Shown here: one piece after another, positions 42,564-53,418 of the stretch
How the letters are laid out: each line of letters starts with the position of its first letter
Position numbering within the stretch: the first letter of the stretch is position 1
Assembly (NCBI GenBank): GCA_046483385.1
Contig: JAWODG010000069.1
Location: 1 to 64,000 of the forward strand
From: B1Sed10-231 sp046483385
GTDB lineage: Bacteria > Planctomycetota > Brocadiia > SM23-32
DNA: 64,000 nt
Direction of reading: 5' to 3'
Program-made: the position numbers and the translations under genes
Notes under the pieces: generated by a model
Seen by the model: only the letters and a program-made list of their open reading frames with translations
Databases searched by the model: none
What the model was told of the DNA's origin: nothing

Positions 42564-45500
42564 ATGTCGCGCGCCATCAGATTGTTCGCCGTCTTGTTCG
42601 CCTTGGCTCTCCTGTTCTCAGCCTGGACGAGCTCCGCGAGTGCGGCCGAGCCGTCCACCTACGTCTGGATAGAGGCTGAAGAACCCGCTGAAGCCACTTT
42701 CGACTTCAACGTCACCTCCGGCGGAGGGCCGGGCGTATTGTCGGAAGGCCAGTGGATCCATTACTCCCTGTCGGCTGAACAGGCTGAGGAGCGGTTCCCG
42801 GAGGAGGATTTTGAGCTGGCTTACCGGGTTGAAGTGCCCGAAGAAGGCACTTACCAGGTCTGGGCCCGGCTCGGCTTCGAGCACGTGCGGGCGCCGTTCG
42901 ATTGGCGGATCGGCGGAGGCGAGTGGCATCACGCTGACTCCGAGGAGTGGACGACCAACCTGATGGAAGTCGCCGAGTGGACGGAAGTGGCGTGGTTACA
43001 CCTGGGTGAGGTGGAGCTCGACCCCGGCACGCACCGGTGGGAGATTCGCTACACTGAGCCGGACGGGCGCTTCCTGGTGGGGCTGGACTGCCTGGCTCTG
43101 ATGCAGGGCGAGTGGGTGCCCGAGGGCCGCCTGAAGCCGGGGGAGCGCTACGAGGACGAACTGACCCGTCGTGCAGCCGAGCAGGTCTTTGAAATGCCCG
43201 AACCACGGGGGGCCGAGCGCAGGAGCGTGGAACTGAGCGGACCGTGGGAGGTGGCCCGCTACGACGATCCGGACATGAACACGGACACCTATGAACCGGT
43301 GCGGGCGATTCCAGCCCCGGAGGACTATCCGCTGCGCTGGATGGGGCTGGAAGTCCCGGGAACGCTGTGGGACCGGGAAGAGACGAACTTCGGACACCGG
43401 GTCTTCTACCGCACCCGCGTGGACGTGCCCGCTGACTACGACGGTCGCGGTTTCGTGCTGCGCTCCTGGGGAACGAACTGGATCGTGAGCGCCTTCGTCA
43501 ACGGTGAGCTGGCCGGCACACACCGCTCGGTCTGGATACCGTGGCAGATGGACGTCTCCGACCACATCCGTCCCGGCGAGGTCAATGAACTCATCATTGC
43601 GGTGAAGGGCTCTTACTACGCGATGGAACCCACCGAGGGGAACGCCCCCCAGGGCCGGCGTAACCGGCCCCGAACCCGGCCGCGCGGCCAGGCATGGGTG
43701 GCACCCATCTACCCCAGCTCCAAGGGCGACGGGGAAGGCCTGGATTCCGGGCTGGTCAACCAACTGTTCCTGGAGGCCACTGGAGATGCCTACGTGGAGG
43801 ACGTGTTCGTGCGACCTTCGGTGCAGAACCGGCGCCTTGAGGCGGACGTCACGCTACGCAACACCGCTGCGCGCGATCGCACGGTCAGCGTACAAAGCGA
43901 GGCGGTTTACGAGGGCAGCGGCGAGGTGGAGAAGAGCTTCGAGCCCGTGACCGTGGAATTGCCGGCCGGCGGGACCAAAACCGTGACCATCTCCGGCGAC
44001 TGGGAGAACCCCCGCCTGTGGTGGCCCCAGACGAGCCCGGACGAGGTGGCGGCCCTGTACGACCTGCGCACTACGGTGAGCGAAGGAGCCCGCCCACTGG
44101 ACGTGCAGGAGGAGCGCTTCGGCTTCCGCGAGGTTACCATCGAGGGAACGGGTATCTACATCAACGGCGTGCGCCGCAACTCCTGGTGTTGGGTGGACGT
44201 GCGCGGCGGCCCGCAGAGCGGGGAGGAATGGCTGGAGGCCTTCCACAGGGAAGGCAGCCGGTACATGCGCTTCTCCAGCGGCCGCAGCACCCGGAACTTC
44301 CTGCACTCGCGGACCGAGCGGCTTCGCTTCTACGACCGCCACGGGGTCCCCGGACGGCTGTGCACCATGATTGACGGGATGTTCATCAGCTACCGGCTGG
44401 GCCATCCCCGCTGGGCCGCAGGCGACGAGGAATGGGCCGTGAACCCGCTGGTCTGGGAGAACTTCCGCGAACACTTCGCCCAGGTCACGAAAGCTTACCG
44501 CAACCACCCCTCGGTCATCACCTACCAGATCGAGAACGAACTGCTTTACATCAACGGCTGGAACCTGTACCGGAGTCACGCCGGCGGTCGCGCCTGGGGC
44601 ATGATGGTGGACGCCATGGTCGAGGTGGCCAAGGCCGGCCTGGCCAACGACCCCACCCGACCCCTGGAATCCGGCGGCGCCGGTGACCTGATGGGCTGGA
44701 TGGACACGAACTCACCGCATTACCCGGAGGCCTCTTACGACCACTATCCGGAGAATGCATATACCCTCGAGCATTATTCCTCGAAGGCGTCCCACTGGCC
44801 GTGGGAGCGGGACAAGCCCTACATCGTGGGCGAAAGCCGCTTCGCACGGCATCTGGAGGATGCCACGGTGGCCATCGGCGACGATGCCTACCGCGGCATG
44901 GACTACGCCCGGGCCGGCAAGGCACGCTACCTGCGCATGCTCTACGGCGGCTATCGCTGGGCCGGCGTGGCGGCATGGTTCCCCTGGGACAACCTGAGCG
45001 AGCAGGAAGACGCTCTCAAGATGATGAGCCCGCTCTATGCCGTGCCTCGCAAGCAGACGCACCGGCTGGTCGGTGGTGAGTCGAATGCGGTGCTGTTGAA
45101 GATCATGAATGATACCCTCAGTGATGAGCCGGTCACCCTTGAGTGGACCTACGAGGCCGAGGGCGAACAGGTGGCCGCCGATACGGTGCGCATGGAGATT
45201 GAACCCGGCCATGGCCGGGAGCACACGCTCGCCATTGAGCCGCCCGAGGTGGAGGGCCGGCTCGAGGGCACCCTTACCTTGAGCCTCACCCAGCCCGGCG
45301 GCGAGTCCTACCAGGACATTCGTTCCGTGCCCGTGGTTCCGCGCGTTGACGCGCTGGAGGTGAACGGCCCCGTCTGGGTGTTTGATCGCGACGGTGCCGT
45401 GGAGGACTTCTTGACCGAGCGGGGCGTCGAGTTCGAGACGGTCGCCTCGCTGGGTGAACTCGAAGCCCGTTCGGGTCTGCTTATCGTGGGGCCCGACACG

Positions 45501-47729
45501 CTGACCTCCCGCGAGGCGACCGGCCGCAACCTGCTGACCTTTGCCGGCCGAGGTGGACGGGTCATAGTCCTGGAACAGGACAACCCCGTGGCGGGACACA
45601 ACCTGCCCTTCAAGGTGAACACCACCGAACGGTTCGGCGGCTACGCCCATCCGCAGGCGCTGGGAACACCGGTGCTGGAAGACCTGGGCAAGGAGGACCT
45701 GATCGACTGGGCGGGGGACCATCCGACTTACAAACGGGCGTATGAGAAGCCGCCCGCCGGCGCCCGCAGCCTGGCGGAGGCCGGTGCGGAACTGCCGTAC
45801 ACACCCTTGATGGAGGTGCCCGTGCGGGACGGCGTCATCGTGCTGTGTCAGCTCCGCGTGGGGGCCAAGCTGGGCATCGAGCCCGCCGCCGGCCTGATGC
45901 TGCGCAATATGGTTCAATACTACGCATCTTACCAACCCCCCGCCGGCGTAGCGGCCATCTATGCCCCGGGCAACCCCCTGTTGCGCCGGAGTATCCGCCA
46001 GACAGGGGTGCTGACGCGAGAGGCGGCGTCCCTGGAGCAGGCGCTGGACCCGGAGCGCACCAGGGTGCTGGTGGTGGACGCTACCACCGAGAACCTGGAG
46101 CGTCTGGTTGAACTGCGTCGGCAGGTGCAAGCCTTCCAGCAGGCCGGCGGCTGGCTCATGCTCAACGGGGTGGGCCCCGACAGCATCGACCCGTTCAACC
46201 GCCTGCAGGGGACCGATTTCATAGCGCGGCCATTCCGCATGGAACGGGTGACGCTGGAGGACCGGGATTCGCCGCTGTCCGCCACCCTGGGCAACCGGGA
46301 CGTGGCCCTGCTGAGCCACGAGGTCATTCAGCACGGGCGGCGCTGGGTCTATGACCACACCTTTAGTTACGTGCTGGACGCCGCACAGAACGCGGCCCCC
46401 TTCACCCTGCCGCCCGGGGCCCCGGACGACCCCTACGAATACGAGCCCACCCGCGACGATAAGGACCCCTACAACTACGTCAACGGGATGCTCGGCAGTG
46501 ATCACTGGCGCTACATACGGCAGATATGGTGGGACGACCCGGAGTCCGAGCCGCTGGACCTGACGTTCCGTCTCCGCCGGCCCGAGACCATTGACCAGGT
46601 GAGCATCTGGAACAACACCAACTACAGCACCATCGAAGATATTGAGCTTATCTTCGATGATGATGAGGGCAACGCTGTGCCGGCCACTCTGCCCGACGCC
46701 TCAGTGCGCACGGACGTTGACCTGCCTGAACCCGTGAAGGTGGAGGAAACCATCACCATCCGGCTGCTGACGCGCCGTGTTCGGGGAAGCCATCAGGATC
46801 GGGCGCACCTGGTGGGCATTGACAACGTGGAGTTCCGCCGGGCCGGGCGTTCCGGGGGCGTCGCCCTTGACAACGTGGGGGGCCTGGTGGCCTTCCCGCG
46901 AGGCGAAGGAGGGCTGTTCGTCAACCAGATCAAATTCATGGATGAGGAGCCCACCGAGGGGAACGCCGGTGACAAACTGCGCCTGACCGGTGTCCTCCTG
47001 CAGAACATGGGCGTGGGTACCGGCGCAGCCGAGGTGGCCATACCGGCGGTCAACGTGCGTTTTAACCCGCTGGACCTGCTCGAATACACCAACCATCACA
47101 TCGCGGACACCGAATGGACCGAAGGGGTTGCCGTCTGGTTCGATCAGGAGGACCGTGACCTCGGCCGGTTGCCCGTGGGGGAGCAAACGCTGGCGGACGT
47201 GACCTACCGCATCGTGGACTTCCACACCGCTCCCGCCCATGAAGCCATCGTGTTGGGCGAGGGTGTGTTCGGTCTGCCGGGTTCGTTGCGCGATCTGCCC
47301 GCGCGCTCTCCCAATATCGAGGTAGAAAGCACGGCGGACGTCATCTATCTGCTGCACACCGCGCATGTGACCCGCGCGATCCGCGACCATGAGCGGCGCC
47401 GCATCGACGCGCCCGAGGACTATCCCCTCCTCGCCAGGCTCCATGTCAACTATGCCGACGGCGAGTCGCATACCGCTCCCATCCGGCTGGAGCAACAGGT
47501 GGACCACTGGCTTCAGCAGGAGCCCGCACCCCTGCCCGGTGCGCTGCCTGCGTGGGTTCATCGTTACGAGGACGGCGAGGACGAACACGCCGTCCTCTAC
47601 AGTATGGAGGTGCCCAACCCCAGGCCTCAGGTGGAGATAGATTCCCTGCGGGTTGAGTTGCCGGAAGACGGCCGCCGCGGCGCCTACGCCTTGCTGGCCG
47701 TCACACTGGGGGAACGAGTGCGGGAGTGA
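42564..47729 (+). CDS. Giant secreted GH2-like glycoside hydrolase, multidomain
   Basis: A 1721-residue exported enzyme; signal peptide near residues 1-28 (FAVLFALALLFSAWTSSASA). An N-terminal carbohydrate-binding-like domain (IEAEEPAEATF.. to about residue 190) precedes GH2 sugar-binding and immunoglobulin-like domains (FYRTRVDVPADYDGRGFVLR). The TIM barrel carries the acid/base candidate Asn658-Glu659 in YQIENELLY and the nucleophile candidate Glu757 in YIVGESRF. After ~900 come a Rossmann/amidotransferase-like domain (GLLIVGPDTL..GGRVIVLEQ), an F5/8-like segment (LRRPETIDQVSIWNNT) and beta domains. ATG 42564 follows a GGGGGGA site. Likely beta-galactosidase/mannosidase-type activity on complex glycans; specificity unknown. 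Confidence 0.82.
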   Translation: MSRAIRLFAVLFALALLFSAWTSSASAAEPSTYVWIEAEEPAEATFDFNVTSGGGPGVLSEGQWIHYSLSAEQAEERFPEEDFELAYRVEVPEEGTYQVWARLGFEHVRAPFDWRIGGGEWHHADSEEWTTNLMEVAEWTEVAWLHLGEVELDPGTHRWEIRYTEPDGRFLVGLDCLALMQGEWVPEGRLKPGERYEDELTRRAAEQVFEMPEPRGAERRSVELSGPWEVARYDDPDMNTDTYEPVRAIPAPEDYPLRWMGLEVPGTLWDREETNFGHRVFYRTRVDVPADYDGRGFVLRSWGTNWIVSAFVNGELAGTHRSVWIPWQMDVSDHIRPGEVNELIIAVKGSYYAMEPTEGNAPQGRRNRPRTRPRGQAWVAPIYPSSKGDGEGLDSGLVNQLFLEATGDAYVEDVFVRPSVQNRRLEADVTLRNTAARDRTVSVQSEAVYEGSGEVEKSFEPVTVELPAGGTKTVTISGDWENPRLWWPQTSPDEVAALYDLRTTVSEGARPLDVQEERFGFREVTIEGTGIYINGVRRNSWCWVDVRGGPQSGEEWLEAFHREGSRYMRFSSGRSTRNFLHSRTERLRFYDRHGVPGRLCTMIDGMFISYRLGHPRWAAGDEEWAVNPLVWENFREHFAQVTKAYRNHPSVITYQIENELLYINGWNLYRSHAGGRAWGMMVDAMVEVAKAGLANDPTRPLESGGAGDLMGWMDTNSPHYPEASYDHYPENAYTLEHYSSKASHWPWERDKPYIVGESRFARHLEDATVAIGDDAYRGMDYARAGKARYLRMLYGGYRWAGVAAWFPWDNLSEQEDALKMMSPLYAVPRKQTHRLVGGESNAVLLKIMNDTLSDEPVTLEWTYEAEGEQVAADTVRMEIEPGHGREHTLAIEPPEVEGRLEGTLTLSLTQPGGESYQDIRSVPVVPRVDALEVNGPVWVFDRDGAVEDFLTERGVEFETVASLGELEARSGLLIVGPDTLTSREATGRNLLTFAGRGGRVIVLEQDNPVAGHNLPFKVNTTERFGGYAHPQALGTPVLEDLGKEDLIDWAGDHPTYKRAYEKPPAGARSLAEAGAELPYTPLMEVPVRDGVIVLCQLRVGAKLGIEPAAGLMLRNMVQYYASYQPPAGVAAIYAPGNPLLRRSIRQTGVLTREAASLEQALDPERTRVLVVDATTENLERLVELRRQVQAFQQAGGWLMLNGVGPDSIDPFNRLQGTDFIARPFRMERVTLEDRDSPLSATLGNRDVALLSHEVIQHGRRWVYDHTFSYVLDAAQNAAPFTLPPGAPDDPYEYEPTRDDKDPYNYVNGMLGSDHWRYIRQIWWDDPESEPLDLTFRLRRPETIDQVSIWNNTNYSTIEDIELIFDDDEGNAVPATLPDASVRTDVDLPEPVKVEETITIRLLTRRVRGSHQDRAHLVGIDNVEFRRAGRSGGVALDNVGGLVAFPRGEGGLFVNQIKFMDEEPTEGNAGDKLRLTGVLLQNMGVGTGAAEVAIPAVNVRFNPLDLLEYTNHHIADTEWTEGVAVWFDQEDRDLGRLPVGEQTLADVTYRIVDFHTAPAHEAIVLGEGVFGLPGSLRDLPARSPNIEVESTADVIYLLHTAHVTRAIRDHERRRIDAPEDYPLLARLHVNYADGESHTAPIRLEQQVDHWLQQEPAPLPGALPAWVHRYEDGEDEHAVLYSMEVPNPRPQVEIDSLRVELPEDGRRGAYALLAVTLGERVRE

Positions 47730-47771
47730 ACCGCGCGCGACCCTTCCCGGGACGAGAGCAAAGCGTGACAG

Positions 47772-47821
47772 ACCGCCCGGGGGCCTCGACTTGATAGAAC
47801 GAAGTGCCCCCGGGCGGTTTT
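47772..47821 (+). terminator. Intrinsic terminator of the GH2-like gene
   Basis: A perfect 13-bp stem ACCGCCCGGGGGC (47772-47784) / GCCCCCGGGCGGT (47806-47818), immediately followed by TTT, placed between the convergent GH2-like and rubrerythrin genes. Confidence 0.85.
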
Positions 47822-47846
47822 GCGGCAGCAACCGGAACTCAGCCGC

Positions 47847-48350
47847 TTACTCGATGAGCATGAACCAGGACTTCGGGGCGCCGCAGATCGGGCACTCGTC
47901 GGGGGCTTCGCCTTCGACGGTGTTGCCGCAGCCGCGGCAGACGTACATGGGCGTCTCGGGCAGGTCGGAGCCGGCCTTCAGGGCCTCGGCCGCCTTGCCG
48001 TAGAGTTCGTGGTGGATCTGCTCCACCTGCATGGCGAGGTCGAAGGTCTCCTCGGCCTCCTCATTGCCTTCGTCCTGGGCCGTCTCGATGAATTCGGGAT
48101 ACATGGACTTGAACTCGTCGGCCTCACCCTCCATGGCCTTCTTCAGGTTGGCCATGGTATCCCCGACGGCGCCCATCGCGTCGATGTGGTTCTGCGCATG
48201 GACCGTCTCGGCCGCTGCCGCTGCGCGGAATAGCCGGGCGACCATGCTGTAGCCTTCGTCCTCGGCCTTCCTGGCGAAGGCGTGGTAGCGCTGGTTGGCC
48301 TGGCTCTCTCCCGCGAATGCGGCCTTCAGGTTCTTCTGACTGTCCGGCAT
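47847..48350 (-). CDS. rbr: Rubrerythrin
   Basis: A 167-residue peroxide-reducing non-heme diiron protein. The ferritin-like four-helix domain carries ExxH-type ligands in FAGESQANQRYHAFARKAED, AAAAETVHAQNH and MQVEQIHHELY. The C-terminal rubredoxin domain has VCRGCGNTVEG and CPICGAPKSWF, giving the Fe(Cys)4 site. Start MPDSQKNL has a GGGGG site; the longer frame is not homologous. Works with superoxide reductase to detoxify oxygen species in anaerobes. It is monocistronic. Confidence 0.96.
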   Translation of the reverse strand: MPDSQKNLKAAFAGESQANQRYHAFARKAEDEGYSMVARLFRAAAAAETVHAQNHIDAMGAVGDTMANLKKAMEGEADEFKSMYPEFIETAQDEGNEEAEETFDLAMQVEQIHHELYGKAAEALKAGSDLPETPMYVCRGCGNTVEGEAPDECPICGAPKSWFMLIE

Positions 48351-48425
48351 GACGGACCCCCAAATGGATGTTACGGGTTGGTGAAGAAAACCCCGGGATG
48401 CCCCTCCCCGGGCGAACGAACATTT

Positions 48426-48454
48426 ACGATAGCATGCCGCCCGGTGCCGCGCAA
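48426..48454 (-). promoter_or_regulatory. Possible rubrerythrin promoter
   Basis: Minus-strand TTGCGC (48454-48449), 17 bp, TATCGT (48431-48426), about 76 bp upstream of the ATG. A CCCGGG...CCCGGG pair followed by TTTT lies in the leader (about 48395-48415). Confidence 0.35.
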
Positions 48455-48503
48455 CCGCGTCGGCGGCGCGCGATACGCACAGTGAGCGTAAGGAGAACAA
48501 AAG

Positions 48504-48601
48504 AGAGCCCCGCAAGGAGCGGCACTTGAGCCCTATGGTCCGAGGCGCCCGTGGGTCATCGCCCTGCGGTTGTGCCGCCCGCCCTGCGGCGGGCTCTTTT
48601 T
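48504..48601 (+). other. Possible small structured RNA with terminator, overlapping a dispersed repeat
   Basis: A terminator stem GCCCGCC (48577-48583) / GGCGGGC (48588-48594) followed by TCTTTTTCC lies on the plus strand although no plus-strand gene ends nearby. AGAGCCC at 48504-48510 can pair with GGGCTCT at 48591-48597, an alternative to the terminator stem. This could be an sRNA or attenuator, or just part of the repeat. Confidence 0.3.
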
Positions 48602-48662
48602 CCCCGTATCGTCCGTTTCCCCCAGGCTTACGCCATGGGGCTAATGCCTGCCGCCCCCTTGC
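48541..48662. repeat. Dispersed repeat, copy 2 (AGGCTTACGCCATGGGGCTAA type)
   Basis: Contains a CCCGCCCTGCGGCGGG hairpin, GTATCGTCCGTTTCCCCCAG, GCTTACGCCATGGGGCTAAT and a GCCCCCTTGCGGGGGC hairpin. The order of parts matches 13530-13667. The remaining spacer up to 48959 shows no gene; TATAAT at 48926-48931 may be the -10 for the next gene. Confidence 0.55.
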
Positions 48663-48959
48663 GGGGGCTGTTCATATTGAGCCCGGTAAAGACAATGATG
48701 TCACTCACCGGGCGGGCGAAAGAACTCGCCGTGCAGGCGCCCAATGGCCTACGACACCGAAATCCCCGCCGCACGGCCGGCGGATAGCCTTCGTCGGGGC
48801 TCGCGCCTCCTCTGAATGACAACGTTTCTGCCGGCTGGACGTTACGTGTGCAGGTCTCAGTAAACGAGTACACGGCGGGACCCTGACTACGACCCGCGCA
48901 TTGTGTCCGGCAGCACTGTTCGCCCTATAATACGCGTGGATCGTAGTCGGGAGGTCCAT

Positions 48960-50326
48960 GTGGCGGACAGCGTGACAGAGGCGTTCCTGCTCTGCGGCGG
49001 GGACAGCGAGCGGCTGGGTTTCCCCAAGGAGATGCTGCGCGTGGACGGTGTGCCCCTGGCCGTCGCCATGGTGCGGCGTCTGCGGGGTGCGTTCCAGGAC
49101 GTCGCGGTGGTCACGAACCATCCGGAATGGCTGGAGCACTGGCTGGACGTCCATCTGCATACGGACGCGTACCCCGGTCTGGGGCCGCTGGCGGGCATCC
49201 ATGCGGGGCTGCAGCAGGCGGTCGGGGAACGGGCCTTCTTCATGGCCTGCGACATGCCGCTGGTCTCACCTGAGGCGATATCGGCCCTCCTGAGCGCGGC
49301 CGGCGGCTCGGCTGCGCCTGCCGTTGTGGCCTCGGCGAACGGACGGCCTCAGCCGCTGTGCGGCGTCTATTCACGCGACCTGCTGCCGGCCCTCGAGGAG
49401 CGCCTCGAGGGGGGTAATGACCTGAGCGCCACGCGGTTTTTGCGGGAGGTGGACGCGGAGACCGTGGAACTCGAACGAGGGCTGCCGGGTTCCCTCAGGG
49501 ACATCGACCGGCCGGCCGACGTCTCGCTCTTGCGGCGAGTTTTCAGCGACGTCGCCCCTCTGCCGGTGCGACGCCTGCCCGTCAGGCGCGTGCCGGACGA
49601 CGGCCGCACGCACGACCTCGTGGTGGAGGAGAGTTCCTATTCACTCTACGTCAGCGGGGTGCACCTGCTGAACATCCTCTGCCTGCCGGTGGCTCTGCGG
49701 GAGCTGAGCGTCGGATTTCTGGCCTACCTCGGGCTCGCGACTCATCCCCCCGATCCCGAGACGATCAATGTTGACTACGAAGGTGAGCGCATACTTGTGA
49801 ACCTGGACGTTGCGACCGAACGGCTGCAGAGGGCTGTGCGGCTCCAACTTTCGTCCAGTTGCGGGGCGGAGGTCTTCGGTCCTCCGCTGCCGGAACTGGC
49901 AGAGCCCGAACCTGAGGACGGATTCCGGGTGCCCGCCGGCCACATCACACAGACGATGCACAGCCTGCGCGCCCGCGCGCCGGTCTTCGACCGGACAGGC
50001 GCCACGCACCAGGCCGCGCTGACCGACGGTGAGCGCGTGGTCCACTTCGAGGAGGACGTCGGCCGCCACAACGCCATCGACAAAGTCATCGGCCACTGCC
50101 TGCTGCGGGGGACGGACACGAGGGCCTCCGTGCTGTTGACCACGGGAAGGCTGAACGCCCAGGCGGTGGTCAAGGCCCTGCGCGGGCGGGTGCCCGTTCT
50201 GGCGTCCCGCTCGGCGCCCACGGCCCGCGCGGTGGAGCTGGCGCGGGAGCGCGGCCTGACGCTGGTCGGCTTCGCGCGCGGCCGCCGCCTCAACGCCTAT
50301 ACCCGAGCCGACAGGATACTTCCCGA

Positions 50327-50330
<4 letters not shown>
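48960..50330 (+). CDS. fdhD: MobA-FdhD fusion (molybdenum cofactor guanylyltransferase and formate dehydrogenase sulfurtransferase)
   Basis: A 456-residue fusion. GTG 48960 follows a GGGAGG site and directly precedes the MobA start. Residues 1-190 resemble MobA: LLCGGDSERLGFPKEML (nucleotide loop), GLGPLAGIHAGLQ and ACDMPLVSPE. Residues ~200-456 are FdhD, which delivers sulfur from IscS to the molybdenum cofactor of formate dehydrogenase: VHFEEDVGRHNAIDKVIG and SRSAPTARAVELA are diagnostic. The FdhD CxxC loop reads C301-G-A-E304, so the second Cys is missing. No formate dehydrogenase genes lie in the window. The stop overlaps the ABC ATPase start by 4 bp. Confidence 0.9.
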
Positions 50331-51042
<712 letters not shown>

Positions 51043-51049
<7 letters not shown>

Positions 51050-53418
51050 GCGACGTGCTGACGCGCAAGCTTTTGCGCGACATCCGCAGCCATTGGGCGC
51101 AGTTCGCTGCGGCGGCCGTGGTAGTGCTTCTCGGCACGGGGTTGTTCATTAGCTTTCAGGTCTGTTACAGCAGCCTGTCGCGGACGCGCGACGAATACCA
51201 CGCCGACTACAACTTCGCCGAGTTCTTCATGCACCTGGAGAGGGCCCCGGACAGCGCCCTGCATGAGGTAGAGTCCATCCCCGGCGTCTGGCGGGCCCGC
51301 GGCCGCATCGTCGAAGACGTCTCCCTGGAGGTAGAGGGCAACGAAGGAGCCGTTATCGGCCGGTTCATATCCATGCCCCGGGAGCGCGACGGGCTGATCA
51401 ACGACATCTACATGGTCACGGGCTCTTACTTTCCCGGGGCGGCCTCCGAGGAGGTCATCGTCAACCACGCCTTCGCGGAGGCCAACGGTCTGAAGGTGGG
51501 TGACGCCTTCCGGGCCACCATCAACGAGCGCAAGGAGGACCTGCGTATCGTCGGCACCGCGCGCAGCCCCGAGTACGTCTATACGGTGCGGAACCCGACG
51601 CAGTTCCTTCCCGACGATGAGCACTTCGGCATCATCTTTGCCTCGGAGAGTTTCGTCGAGGACGCCTTCGACATGACCAACGCGTTCAACGACCTGGTGG
51701 GCACGCTGCGGCCGGGGGCGCGGCTGGAGAGCGTGTTGCGCAAGGCCGAGGACGTGCTCGAGCGTTACGGTGTCTTCAACAGCTACGGCCGGGAGGACCA
51801 GCTCTCCAACGCCTTCATGAACGAGGAGCTGGATGGACTGCGCAAGACGTCCTACTTCGTGCCCTTGCTGTTTCTGGTGGTGGCCGCCGTGGTGGTCCAC
51901 GTCATTGTTCACCGCATCGTGGACATGCAGCGCACGCAGATCGGGCTTCTGTGCGCGCTCGGCTACACCAAGATGCAGGTTGTGGTCCACTACGTTTCCT
52001 ATGCTTTGGGTATCGGGCTCGCGGGTGCGGTGCCGGGAACGGCGATGGGGCTCCTGCTGGCCCGATATTTGATGGTCATATATAACGAGTGGTTTCAGTT
52101 TCCGGAACTGAGGGTGCGATTCGGCCCGTGGCCGGTGGCCGTTGCGCTCCTGCTCAGCTGCGGCATGTGTGCGCTGGGCGCGGCTCGCTCCTCCTGGCAG
52201 ATTATGAAGCTGCAGCCGGCAGTGGCCATCCGCCCCCAGCCTCCGCAAAGGGGACGTATCATCCACTTCGGGGCCTTCCGGTTCCTATGGGAGCGTCTGC
52301 CGCTGACGTGGCGCATTTCCGTGCGCAACACCTTCCGGGCGCGGGCACGGGCGATGTTCAGCATCTTCGGTGTGGCCGTCTCCATGGTCATGCTGGTGGT
52401 GGGGGCGCAGACCTACGAGAATTTCGACTGGATCATGGACTATCAGTTTCGGAAGGTCGACCAGGCCGACTGCCGCGTCGATTTCGCTGTGGAGAGACCG
52501 CCCGCGGCGGCGCTGGAGGTCGCCGCTATGCCGGAAGTGGATCGGGTGGAGGGCATCTTCCAGTTCGGGGCCGAAATACGCAACGGCTGGCGTGCAAAGG
52601 ACGTGGCCATCATGGGCCTGCCGCACGACAGCCGGCTCCACCGCGTTTACGGGGAGGACGGACGGCCGATCCAGATACCCCCCGACGGGCTGGTCGTCCC
52701 CCGCCGTCTGGCCGATGAACTCCACCTGAACCGCGGGGATGTCCTGACGCTCGATCCGTACGTGCGTGACTTCGGCGAACGCTCCACCCGCGTTCGCGCC
52801 GTGGTGGACACGTACTTCGGGCTGAACGTCTATGCAGATCGGCGCTATCTGTGCCGGCTGCTGGGGGTGGGGCCCACGGTGACGGGAGTGCTGGTGGAGG
52901 CCCGGCCCGGGGAACTGTCCGGGCTGGTCAGCGAATTGGACGAGTTGCCCGGCGTCTCGGCCGTTACGGCCACCCATCTGATGCTGGAACGTTTCAGGGC
53001 CAGCGTTGCTGACATGATGACAGTCGCGGTGGTGGTGCAGACGGTCGTGGCCGGCATCATCGCATTCAGCGTCATCTACAACACCGCATCGGTGAGCATC
53101 TCCGAGCAGGAGAGGGACCTGGCGTGCCTGTGCAGCCTGGGCTACGACCGGAACGACGTTGCGCACATCGCCACCAACGATATAATGCCGCTGGGCCTGA
53201 TAGGCATGGTGGTGGGAACACCGCTTGCACATCTAACGACGGTCGGCCTGGCCCGGGCCTTCGAGACGGACCTTTACAAACTGCCTGTGGCTGTCAGCCC
53301 GGAGAACTACCTGAGAGCCGGCGCGCTTGTGCTCATCTTTCTGCTCATCGCGCGCTGGGTCAGCCGCCGCCGCATCTTCCGCATCGACATCGTCAGACGG
53401 CTCAAGACCATGGAATAA
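51043..53418 (+). CDS. FtsX/MacB-family ABC permease with large periplasmic domains
   Basis: A 791-residue inner-membrane protein with two FtsX-like halves. An N-terminal helix (FAAAAVVVLLGTGLFISFQV) is followed by a ~230-residue periplasmic domain and a three-helix FtsX core around residues 270-390, then the pattern repeats with periplasmic residues ~450-650 and a final three-helix core. This duplicated layout occurs in LolC/E-like and MacB-like mechanotransmitters. With the ATPase and the HlyD-type adaptor it would form an export system across the envelope; a TolC-like channel is not encoded here. Cargo unknown. Confidence 0.92.

Noticed and set aside
48926..48931. TATAAT as promoter -10 for the MobA-FdhD gene
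   Set aside because: No acceptable -35 at 16-18 bp spacing; only TTGTGT at 19 bp, so not called as a feature.
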